Shown piece by piece: positions 45,142-52,816 of a DNA stretch of 64,000 nt (the first letter of the stretch is position 1; every line of letters begins with the position of its first letter). The stretch lies in contig CAJQIC010000009.1 of assembly GCA_905478335.1 (NCBI GenBank), positions 1 through 64,000 of the forward strand, read 5' to 3'. Both the position numbers and the translations under genes were made by a program. Origin of the DNA: an uncultured Bacteroidia bacterium. GTDB taxonomy: Bacteria > Bacteroidota > Bacteroidia > NS11-12g > UBA9320. The notes below the pieces were generated by a model. That model worked only from the letters and a program-made list of their open reading frames with translations, was not told the DNA's origin and ran no database searches.

Positions 45142-45275
45142 TGCCTGTTTTGTTTAAATAACAAGACGGTTCAGCCTATTTTGTTAAGCAAAAAAGCTAC
45201 AGAAGCTCTCTAAAACAAAGGAAAACCGGTGCGGAACAAGGTTTGCATTATCTGGGTTGACCCAACAATCCAATT

Positions 45276-46049
45276 ATGAAGTATTACCTATCCTTCTTGT
45301 TTATCACAATTTGCAGTCTGAGTACTACCGCTCAAATCATTGACCAAATAAAAGATGCTTCTGATAGACATACCGACACCAAAAACAGCAGTACCTCAGG
45401 CAGCAGTGACGAGTCCTATTATGAAGAATCAAATGACGAGGGAACGTACTATTATGATGATAATGACTATGGCTATTCTCCAGACTTGTTTACGTATGCA
45501 GATCCCATACTGTGGCTAGAAAAAAAACGCGCTGATTCTACGTATAAATTCGCGGCACTAAACGTCCTTTACCGGCAAACAACTTCTAGCGGACAAGTCT
45601 CTTTTATGGTTCCAGAAGTACAAATAAAACTGGCTGCTTTTTATAGCTCTGTCCGAGTAACCTCATTAATTGAAGAAGGAGTTACCAAAGAAGATCAATA
45701 CCAAACCGTCGACTTTCAACTGTTCGGAATTCAAACAAACCCTAAGGGCACGCTAGTGTATAATATGAGTGTCGGGCTGGTTGGAGAACAGTATTCGGGC
45801 AAAACTTTTGCCGAAGATCTTATTGGCTTAAGACTACAACCTTCAAACCGACTGGCATTGGCCTGGGAGGGCAGATTGGCTGGCGACGAATTTGTTCGTA
45901 TGCGGTCTGAAAATAACTTTATCGCTTCCTACGCCGTTATTAAAAACAGTGATGTGTCAGTTGAGGCAAGCGTATTTGGCACCGCCGCGACATACTATCA
46001 AGAAGTCGAAGTAAAAGGATTTGGATTCGGACTTGGACTCAGATTCTAG
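45276..46049 (+). CDS. Secreted beta-barrel-like protein with acidic Ser/Tyr-rich segment
   Basis: 257 residues, signal peptide ending STTAQ. Residues ~30-70 are low complexity (STSGSSDESYYEESNDEG, YYYDDNDYGYS). The rest is beta-rich (VSFMVPEVQIKLAAFYSSV, LVYNMSVGLVGEQYSGK) and ends with a Phe-terminated strand (GFGFGLGLRF), which suggests an outer-membrane barrel. An inverted repeat TGGGT/ACCCA lies ~20 bp before the start. Family not recognised. Confidence 0.7.
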   Translation: MKYYLSFLFITICSLSTTAQIIDQIKDASDRHTDTKNSSTSGSSDESYYEESNDEGTYYYDDNDYGYSPDLFTYADPILWLEKKRADSTYKFAALNVLYRQTTSSGQVSFMVPEVQIKLAAFYSSVRVTSLIEEGVTKEDQYQTVDFQLFGIQTNPKGTLVYNMSVGLVGEQYSGKTFAEDLIGLRLQPSNRLALAWEGRLAGDEFVRMRSENNFIASYAVIKNSDVSVEASVFGTAATYYQEVEVKGFGFGLGLRF

Positions 46050-46053
46050 TCAC

Positions 46054-46296
46054 TTAATCTTTACCATTCTCAACATAGTCCATCTTGCATGTTGGACAAA
46101 CTCCAGCGCTGTCAGACCCGCTTCCTTTGCAATGCATCGGACAAATGAATTTAGCAGTATACTCTGGCCCGGAGTGATTGATCTGTCGATTTAAGTGATC
46201 ATGTTGGGTACGTGCTTTTCTTTGATGGGCACTTTCACCACACGCGGTTAACATAAAGGCTGCACTCAACGCAATAAATAGTAATCGAGATTTCAT
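46054..46296 (-). CDS. Lipoprotein with heavy-metal-binding (HMBD-type) motif
   Basis: 80 residues. Lipoprotein signal with LTAC lipobox (Cys19). The C-terminal part FICPMHCKGSGSD and GVCPTCKMDYVE matches the CPMH...CPxCxM domain found at the N-terminus of copper-efflux and CusB-like proteins, with Cys/His/Met ligands. Stand-alone form. Likely periplasmic or outer-membrane metal binding. Confidence 0.8.
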   Translation of the reverse strand: MKSRLLFIALSAAFMLTACGESAHQRKARTQHDHLNRQINHSGPEYTAKFICPMHCKGSGSDSAGVCPTCKMDYVENGKD

Positions 46297-46414
46297 TGGG
46301 CAAATTTATATCTCTATTTAGTCAAATAAAATATTTCTCGTTGAAAGCCAATGATATAGCTCATATTGTCCGAAATGACATGGTTTCAGTCAATTTGTGT
46401 TGTATGTTTACGCT

Positions 46415-46567
46415 ATGGAGAAAAAGATGGAAAACCGATTAGAAGCTTTTACATCTAGTAAGCATACGACAGCTGGTTACGATTACTTTACGATATGTCA
46501 TTCGTTCGTTAGCCAAATGAAAAAGTTTAATGAATTGAGAAAGCTCAAAACAATTAAACCGATTTAA
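46415..46567 (+). CDS. Possible small protein (50 residues)
   Basis: Uninterrupted 50-codon frame, starting MEKKMENRLEAF and ending KTIKPI. It sits alone in a 285-bp gap, preceded by TATGTTTA (one mismatch from TAnnTTTG) 7 bases before the ATG, and ends 14 bp before the next gene. Basic, no signal peptide. It might be a short regulatory or leader ORF. Coding status unproven. Confidence 0.35.
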   Translation: MEKKMENRLEAFTSSKHTTAGYDYFTICHSFVSQMKKFNELRKLKTIKPI

Positions 46568-46581
46568 CGTATTACTTCTAT

Positions 46582-47001
46582 ATGCACATGTTCTCAAAAT
46601 TAGGCTTGCTGATATGTCTTATGACACTATCATTTAATGCGCATGCGCAAGGAGTAGAAATTAACCCCGCTGTTAAGTGGAAGTTTGTTATCAGTCATGA
46701 CCTCACTTTTGAGTCTGGCAACTTCATTATGTACGAATTTCCGGCAGAAAAGAATTACGATTATATCTTCAACATCACCCATAATCAAGACAGCCTTCAT
46801 GCTGTAATTATGGTATATGACTTACAAGACGGTTTGCAGGACAAGATGATATTAGACAACAATCAACTTTCTATTGACCTACCCTTTGACGTCTCACAAT
46901 CTGGCACTTACAAGGTCATCATTGGCCTCACGGATCCAAATGGATCCAAAGGGTTACCCATCGATTCTCGATTTACCTTAATCAGAAGGCCAAAAGTTTA
47001 A
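46582..47001 (+). CDS. Small secreted beta-sandwich protein
   Basis: 139 residues, signal peptide ending FNAHAQ (start at 46582 or the ATG at 46588). The mature ~115 residues alternate strands (KWKFVISHDLTF, YDYIFNITHNQD, GTYKVIIGLTDP, SRFTLIRRPKV), as in pre-peptidase-like or calcium-binding sandwich domains. Not assigned to a family. Confidence 0.68.
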   Translation: MHMFSKLGLLICLMTLSFNAHAQGVEINPAVKWKFVISHDLTFESGNFIMYEFPAEKNYDYIFNITHNQDSLHAVIMVYDLQDGLQDKMILDNNQLSIDLPFDVSQSGTYKVIIGLTDPNGSKGLPIDSRFTLIRRPKV

Positions 47002-47026
47002 ATAAACGTTCATTTCGCGTTTACCA

Positions 47027-47061
47027 TTTTATTTCAGCCCGTATATACGTCTGAAATAAAA
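47027..47061 (+). promoter_or_regulatory. Perfect 11-bp inverted repeat before the MuiA-like gene
   Basis: TTTTATTTCAG (47027-47037) and its exact reverse complement CTGAAATAAAA (47051-47061) flank a 13-base loop that itself contains GTATATAC. The repeat ends 6 bases before the ATG at 47068. It could be an operator or an RNA hairpin controlling initiation. Confidence 0.5.
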
Positions 47062-47067
47062 AATGAA

Positions 47068-48750
47068 ATGAAACACATTGTAATCTTAATCACCCTAATC
47101 ACATCTATTTTTTCCCAATCTTTTTCTGCCGACACTGAGAAAGTTATTAAGTCAAAACTTTCTAAAGTAACCGTCTTCATGCAAGACGCTCAAGTAACTC
47201 GAAAAGGATATGCTGCCGTACCAAAAGGCACCTCGACCATCGTTATTGAGGGCGTTTCTCCATACATCAACCAACAAAGCATAAAGGCATCTGGCAAAGG
47301 CAAATTCACCATACTTGATGTGCAATACAGATACGTTTATCCAGAACCTATTGAACGGAACACAAAGAAACTAAGTGCTATCGATAAAAAAATAAAACGC
47401 ATTCAGGATTCTATTAATGATCACAGTTATTACCTCGCCAATGTACGTGCAAAGAAAAAAGCCGTCGACACGGAAAGAGGTTTGTTACTCAATCATCCGC
47501 TAATGCGTGGTAAAGCCAAACCAGATTCGCTCGATTTACTGAAAGGTACCATGGCTTTTATTGAAAAAAAGTTGGTTGATTTAGCCAATCGATATTTAAA
47601 AATAAGCCTTAAAGAAGCGAAAATGGTTAAAGAGCAAACTGCTATGAACCAACGAATTAACGAACTACGTTTGTTTAAAAGCAACCTCCCTCAACCTGCG
47701 CCAAACCAGCCCAAGCACCAAGTACTGGTAGCAGTTACGGCAAACGCTGCGACTTCTGGGTCGATAGAAATCTCTTATAAAGTTAATCAAGCAGGTTGGT
47801 CACCATGGTACGATATAACGGCTAAAGATGCTGGCTACGACATTGAACTTATTTATAAGGCTTCGGTGTATCAAAACACAGGTGAAGATTGGAGCAATGT
47901 ACGCTTACGTATATCCAATGCAAATCCAAACAGAAGTAACATCAAACCAACAATTCCGAGATGGTACATTGATTACTTCCGATATGTAAAGCGAGAAGTA
48001 AAGAAAGCAGGCCGCTACTTTAAAGCGAAAGATGCGCGTACCACAAGCGACATGGCCGTAGCAGAAAGCTTTGATGAGGTTGCTGAAAAATTTTTACCAG
48101 TAGCCGGAATGGTATATGACTACAGTCAAAAAATGCAAAACTTTTCAAGTATTGAATTCGACATTGACTTACCCTACAATATAAAATCTGATGGCAAAAC
48201 GCATTTTGTCACCGTACAAAAGCACAACCTAAAAGCGTCATTTAAGCACTACTTGGTTCCTAAACTTGACAAAGATGCATTTGTGGTTGCCCGCATTGTT
48301 GATTGGGAAAATTTAGACCTGTTGGTGGGTAATGCCAATATATACTTTGGTAACACCTTTGTAGGAAGAACTGTTATTGACCCTTCCATCGTTTCTGATA
48401 CGCTTGAAGTTTCTATGGGTCGGTATAGATCATTGGCTGTAAAACGCACCAAACTCAAATCGAATACGAAAAAGCAAATTGTTGGGAGTCATAAACTATA
48501 CACGGCGACCTATCAAATTGAATTACGCAACAACAGTGGCAACGACATTGACTTGGTACTGGAAGATCAAATTCCGTTAGCACGAAGAGCAGAAATTGAA
48601 GTAGAGGTCACTAAGATTGATGGCGGCACGCTTAACGAACACACCGGGCTCATAACCTGGGACCTAAAACTTGCACCCCACAAAAAGAAAACCATCACGT
48701 TTACGTATACCGTGAAATACCCTAAAGAAGAAGAAATAACTGGGTTGTAA
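47068..48750 (+). CDS. DUF4139 / MuiA family protein
   Basis: 560 residues, signal peptide ending FSQSFSA. N-terminal DUF4140 domain (KVTVFMQDAQVTRKGYAAV, IVIEGVSPYINQQSIKASG), a coiled-coil middle (NTKKLSAIDKKIKRIQDSI) and a C-terminal DUF4139 domain (EISYKVNQAGWSPWYDITA, ELRNNSGNDIDLVLEDQIPL, NEHTGLITWDLKLAP). MuiA was named as a mucoidy inhibitor; its mechanism is unknown. The ATG at 47063 is out of frame, so 47068 is the start. A terminator follows. Confidence 0.88.
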   Translation: MKHIVILITLITSIFSQSFSADTEKVIKSKLSKVTVFMQDAQVTRKGYAAVPKGTSTIVIEGVSPYINQQSIKASGKGKFTILDVQYRYVYPEPIERNTKKLSAIDKKIKRIQDSINDHSYYLANVRAKKKAVDTERGLLLNHPLMRGKAKPDSLDLLKGTMAFIEKKLVDLANRYLKISLKEAKMVKEQTAMNQRINELRLFKSNLPQPAPNQPKHQVLVAVTANAATSGSIEISYKVNQAGWSPWYDITAKDAGYDIELIYKASVYQNTGEDWSNVRLRISNANPNRSNIKPTIPRWYIDYFRYVKREVKKAGRYFKAKDARTTSDMAVAESFDEVAEKFLPVAGMVYDYSQKMQNFSSIEFDIDLPYNIKSDGKTHFVTVQKHNLKASFKHYLVPKLDKDAFVVARIVDWENLDLLVGNANIYFGNTFVGRTVIDPSIVSDTLEVSMGRYRSLAVKRTKLKSNTKKQIVGSHKLYTATYQIELRNNSGNDIDLVLEDQIPLARRAEIEVEVTKIDGGTLNEHTGLITWDLKLAPHKKKTITFTYTVKYPKEEEITGL

Positions 48751-48751
48751 C

Positions 48752-48786
48752 AAAAGGTGGGCCTCACGAAAGTAGGGCCTTTTTTG
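48752..48786 (+). terminator. Rho-independent terminator after the MuiA-like gene
   Basis: AAAAGG pairs with CCTTTT, and an inner CCTcAC-GAAA-GTAGG hairpin has a GAAA tetraloop. A run of Ts follows. It begins just after the stop codon at 48750. Confidence 0.72.
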
Positions 48787-48820
48787 TAACTTAGAGCCAA
48801 ATAAACTGTAATACCTATAC

Positions 48821-49105
48821 ATGAGTTTTGGCGTATATACCAGAGTAGATAAAACGAACAGAAATTTGTTGCGTAACAAATCTCGGTATGCCAACACCAA
48901 GAAGAGTGCTTATGAGGTTAACAGGAGGGTTAAACTGGAGTACCCCACTTATTCTCCTGAAGAGTTACGCAAAATCAAAAAAAAGATTTGGGCAGACATT
49001 CGCAAAGATCAAAAACGAAGGCGTACAGTTTTGTTGATTAGCATCTTATGCGGGCTTGTTGTAGCAACTTGGTTGGTGTATACGTTTCAATACAAAGTGC
49101 TATAA
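48821..49105 (+). CDS. Small basic protein with C-terminal membrane helix
   Basis: 94 residues. The first ~65 are very basic and helical (YSPEELRKIKKKIWADIRKDQKRRR), followed by a single helix (TVLLISILCGLVVATWLVYTF). Tail-anchored in the inner membrane with a positive cytoplasmic part. Not recognised; no enzymatic motif. Confidence 0.65.
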   Translation: MSFGVYTRVDKTNRNLLRNKSRYANTKKSAYEVNRRVKLEYPTYSPEELRKIKKKIWADIRKDQKRRRTVLLISILCGLVVATWLVYTFQYKVL

Positions 49106-49225
49106 CCACCACTTGAAATCTACAAGAACAAACGACGTAAACATACTAGAGACAACAAGGCTTTATTCAGGTTTGCTAAACGGACAAAGACTAAATCTAA
49201 CTCCAGGCTTGAGGTGTTGAGGACG

Positions 49226-49267
49226 AGCCAATAGCCAATAGCCAATAGCCAATAGCCAATAGCCAAT
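49226..49267. repeat. Heptamer tandem array (AGCCAAT)6
   Basis: Six perfect copies of AGCCAAT that stop exactly at the stop codon of the 12-haem cytochrome gene (49268). The same unit occurs twice at 10394-10414. Confidence 0.92.
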
Positions 49268-51808
49268 TTAAACTCGTTTCCTGCGCATTCTACGAATCAA
49301 CCAAAACAGCAAAAACACACCAAAAAGCACAGCCAACACCTGTGCCCACGCTGCAATTCGCGTTGATTTGTTTAATATTTTATTGTGTCGGTCTTTATCG
49401 ATTTCAATGTCGCTATACTTCGCCACATGACTGAGCAAATCCACAGCGATGCTTTGGTCTGGAACCGTCTGATGACAACTCATACAAACGCCCCTCCTAT
49501 CCAACTTCATCAATTCCTCTTTATTCAGCGGCCTAGATCCAGAAAAATGATGCCCCACAGTCTGCAGCTGATTACCGTCTTCATCAATGATTGCCGACCA
49601 GTCATGCTCTAAATTTTCTATTCTATTAAACTGCGTGTCGACTTGTTTTGCCATCACGCGACCATCAGCAGCTGTTAAATCCATTACAATATTGGAATCA
49701 GGACGGAAGTATAAACTTCCATTTTCAATGCCGTACCCCATGGCTTTTGGGTTCGTATGGCAGCTCTCGCAACTCCGTGCTTTCTTTTGGATTGTATGTG
49801 GCTGAACCGGGCTCATGTCGATAGCATTGATGCCTTCCTCTCCAGCACCTTCAGCATTTTTGATTTTAAAAATGTGGTTCTTTAATAATATTTCTCCGTC
49901 CTCACCTTTTACGGTAACTGTTGTTTGGCAACCTGGGATGGCCGGTGAAATACGATGATCTCCGTTCACAACCAATGGTGGGTCTTCCCATCGTAAATAA
50001 CTGCGCTCTTCTTTTATCTCCCCATTAATCACGTATTCTTCAATGCTGTTCTTTTCACGCTGACTAATCACTTCGCCGGTCTCGCCATTTTCATTTTGCG
50101 TTTTCGCAGCAGCAACCCAATCAAGCTTTTGCTTTCCAGTACTGTAATCTATCTTGATGTGGCAACCATAACATTGTGGCGCCCATGTGGCATGGCACGC
50201 ATAACACTCCATCTTTTCCATATGCAAACCTGTCTGCACCATGGCTACCTTGCCTTCCATCGACAAGGCATCTTCTTTCACTAACTTTTTAAGCGGACTA
50301 AATTCAATGTTTTTCCCGCTCGCAGAAAACAACACGACTTTGTTCCCTTGTTTAACCACGTGCGGCATTGGATTCCCACGCGCGCTTAACAAATAGCCAT
50401 CTAGTTTGTCGTTGACGGAGCCGTACGTTAGATACGTCGGCAACTCCTCTGCGACTCCTCTAGCATCGCCTGTTTGAGGCGCCTCTCCTGCGATTTCGTC
50501 ACCATAGCCAATCGGCAATTCCCATGGATACTGATTGGGCGTACCGTGGCAATCTTGGCATTCTATTTCTACTGCGCCTTGGATGGCTCCAGACAAATCA
50601 CCCAAGCTGTGAATATCACCTGACGTATGACAATCTTGACAAAACATACCCTTTTTTAAATGGACGTCGCTTTGTAAATGGATGTAATTCTTTTTATGGA
50701 TTTTCTCCTGATCGCCGCCAGTTCCCATATATGGCGAATGATATCCTGACTCCATTAATCCTTCATAACTTACCCCAATTCGTCTACCGCGATTGTGACA
50801 GGCTGTACATGTTTTGGTAGGCACGCCACTATATTCTTGATCGTGCACCTTCACTTTGGCATCCCGACTCGCTTGAAAACTATGTACCAGCATGTGGCCC
50901 GCTTCTGTCTTGTCGATGGTTGGGTCATCTCCTTCATACAAACCGTTGTTTGAATAGGGAGAATGACAGCTACTACAACCTATTCCGCGGTAATCTCCTT
51001 TTGCGTTGTGTCCTTTGACCCCCGTGTGGCATCGTTGACAATCTTGCCTTAGGTACGTATACACCGAAAGTTTAGGATTAATCTTCACCTGCTCTGCGGT
51101 TGGTGCTTCAGGCAAAGCCGTCATTTTTCCAGGAAAAACCTGAGGCTCCGCTTTTTTAAGCTCCGCCATGTATTGTTTGTAAATGTCTGAGCCTAATCTG
51201 TCGTGCACTTCCAACTCGTCTACTTCCTGATTGGCCACATTGTGGTCGTATCCTTGGAGACCGCCAAACCCCCATGTGGTTCCTTGAATTTTACCAGCTT
51301 CTGTAAACATCAAACTGGTAAACTGTGTGCTCACTTGTTCTTGGTGACACATTCCACATGTATTTTGGTTGATGTAAGGGCTTCCAGGATCAGGATAAAA
51401 AGCTTTTGGCCCTTCCTTGGCTAGGAAATAATCGATCGAACCATCATGAGCAGCATTCGCTGTTGTTGCTTCTGGATTTCCACCATGGCAAACGATACAA
51501 CTATTGTCCTTATAGCCAGCCAATTCTGCTTTTTCGAAGATTTCGTGCATCATCTCTGACTTCAAAGACCGAATATGCTCAATCCCATCGTGACACGTTA
51601 GGCACTTATTGTTCGTCGGGTCGTAGACAACTTCATCTAAATCTGACTCATAACTTTTAGGACAGACTTGAGGTTCAGATTGGGTTATGACTTGTTCCGC
51701 AGGCTTAGCACAATTCCAATTGCTCAGCACGCTTAAGGTTAGCCCGCTAACAACAAACACCGCAATTGCTAACTTCTTTTTAGAAAAATGCTTTCGCCCT
51801 AACCCCAT
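49268..51808 (-). CDS. Twelve-haem cytochrome c, membrane-anchored
   Basis: 846 residues with twelve C-x2-C-H haem sites: CLTCH, CIVCH, CGMCH, CQRCH, CSSCH, CTACH, CQDCH twice, CYACH, CYGCH, CESCH and CMSCH, spread from about residue 60 to 795. An N-terminal hydrophobic segment (AIAVFVVSGLTLSVL) and a C-terminal one (WAQVLAVLFGVFLLFWLI) followed by RRMRRKRV suggest anchoring, with the haem domain extracytoplasmic. Likely an electron carrier or oxidoreductase; the substrate cannot be read from sequence. The gene starts 48 bp after the HmuY lipoprotein gene on the same strand. Confidence 0.88.
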   Translation of the reverse strand: MGLGRKHFSKKKLAIAVFVVSGLTLSVLSNWNCAKPAEQVITQSEPQVCPKSYESDLDEVVYDPTNNKCLTCHDGIEHIRSLKSEMMHEIFEKAELAGYKDNSCIVCHGGNPEATTANAAHDGSIDYFLAKEGPKAFYPDPGSPYINQNTCGMCHQEQVSTQFTSLMFTEAGKIQGTTWGFGGLQGYDHNVANQEVDELEVHDRLGSDIYKQYMAELKKAEPQVFPGKMTALPEAPTAEQVKINPKLSVYTYLRQDCQRCHTGVKGHNAKGDYRGIGCSSCHSPYSNNGLYEGDDPTIDKTEAGHMLVHSFQASRDAKVKVHDQEYSGVPTKTCTACHNRGRRIGVSYEGLMESGYHSPYMGTGGDQEKIHKKNYIHLQSDVHLKKGMFCQDCHTSGDIHSLGDLSGAIQGAVEIECQDCHGTPNQYPWELPIGYGDEIAGEAPQTGDARGVAEELPTYLTYGSVNDKLDGYLLSARGNPMPHVVKQGNKVVLFSASGKNIEFSPLKKLVKEDALSMEGKVAMVQTGLHMEKMECYACHATWAPQCYGCHIKIDYSTGKQKLDWVAAAKTQNENGETGEVISQREKNSIEEYVINGEIKEERSYLRWEDPPLVVNGDHRISPAIPGCQTTVTVKGEDGEILLKNHIFKIKNAEGAGEEGINAIDMSPVQPHTIQKKARSCESCHTNPKAMGYGIENGSLYFRPDSNIVMDLTAADGRVMAKQVDTQFNRIENLEHDWSAIIDEDGNQLQTVGHHFSGSRPLNKEELMKLDRRGVCMSCHQTVPDQSIAVDLLSHVAKYSDIEIDKDRHNKILNKSTRIAAWAQVLAVLFGVFLLFWLIRRMRRKRV

Positions 51809-51856
51809 GCTTCAAGGTTAAGGAAGATGTCGAGAATAAAAAAACGAAATAAATGT

Positions 51857-52816
51857 TTACAACAACTTAAACTCTACCTTGGGGTAGCCACGTTCTCCTG
51901 ACGTATTATAGAAGTCGACAAAGTGGAATTTGTAAAAGAAGCCTAAAGAGGTTCGGATGATGAAGTTTTTATCTGGATAGACCACATAGACGCCTTCATC
52001 AATATTGAACTCTTTCCAATCGTAGCCGATTACATCTTGTTGACTACTAAATGAATAGGACGTTGTATCGTCTATTGTGATGTCAGCAAAGTCTTTGTCG
52101 TTTATAGACAAGACGCTAGTATTGGTTGGATTATACAATGCCCCAACAACGCTATATGGCAAATCTTCCACTTCGAAGTAATAGATATATTGACGGAAAA
52201 TTAAATCGTATGCCGTTTTAACTGGTTCAATGTCTTCCTGCGTGCCAGTTTCAAACGAAAAATACACACGGTTGTAGATATCGTCTTTACCCATAATCAC
52301 TGAACGTTCTGATCGTTGACCAATCATGCCGTATTGAATGACAAGACTATCATTTTGCAGTTCAAATTTCGCCTTCACATAACCACGGTGTTGGTTGTCT
52401 AAGGTATACCCTAAGTCTAACACAGCCACTTTACCATGAGTTTCCCAGTTGTACAAAACCGTACTGTCATCTTTTCCATTACTCCAATCCCAAGTAAAAT
52501 CTAAACCCGCGGTATCGTTCACTTCAGAAATTTGATTCTTGTCGGTAATTGCTCCATACATGCTGTTGCCTGTATTCATGTAAATGGAATTATTCCCTGC
52601 TTCACACGAAAAAGCGACATCCCATGCATCACGATCGTTGCTTTTTACCACTTGGTTTTGTGCAAAACTGTAATACAACTGTTGCGTGTATTTGGGCCCA
52701 ACTTCCAACGAAAAACCTTCCACTTCACCTCTTGGAAACGGCTGAATCGGTTCGTCGTTTTCAAAACATCCTGTCAGGAATGTCATGCCTAATAGTATGG
52801 TTAATGCAACTCTCAT
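51857..52816 (-). CDS. HmuY-family haem-binding lipoprotein
   Basis: 319 residues, lipobox LTGC (Cys17) followed by acidic FENDEP, which resembles a surface-export signal. The HmuY pattern is DAWDVAFSC, YDLIFRQY, DVIGYDWKEF and a C-terminal FFYKFHFVDFYN strand. Family members pick up haem at the surface and pass it to a TonB receptor. Its start overlaps the receptor stop by 4 bp. Confidence 0.85.
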   Translation of the reverse strand: MRVALTILLGMTFLTGCFENDEPIQPFPRGEVEGFSLEVGPKYTQQLYYSFAQNQVVKSNDRDAWDVAFSCEAGNNSIYMNTGNSMYGAITDKNQISEVNDTAGLDFTWDWSNGKDDSTVLYNWETHGKVAVLDLGYTLDNQHRGYVKAKFELQNDSLVIQYGMIGQRSERSVIMGKDDIYNRVYFSFETGTQEDIEPVKTAYDLIFRQYIYYFEVEDLPYSVVGALYNPTNTSVLSINDKDFADITIDDTTSYSFSSQQDVIGYDWKEFNIDEGVYVVYPDKNFIIRTSLGFFYKFHFVDFYNTSGERGYPKVEFKLL

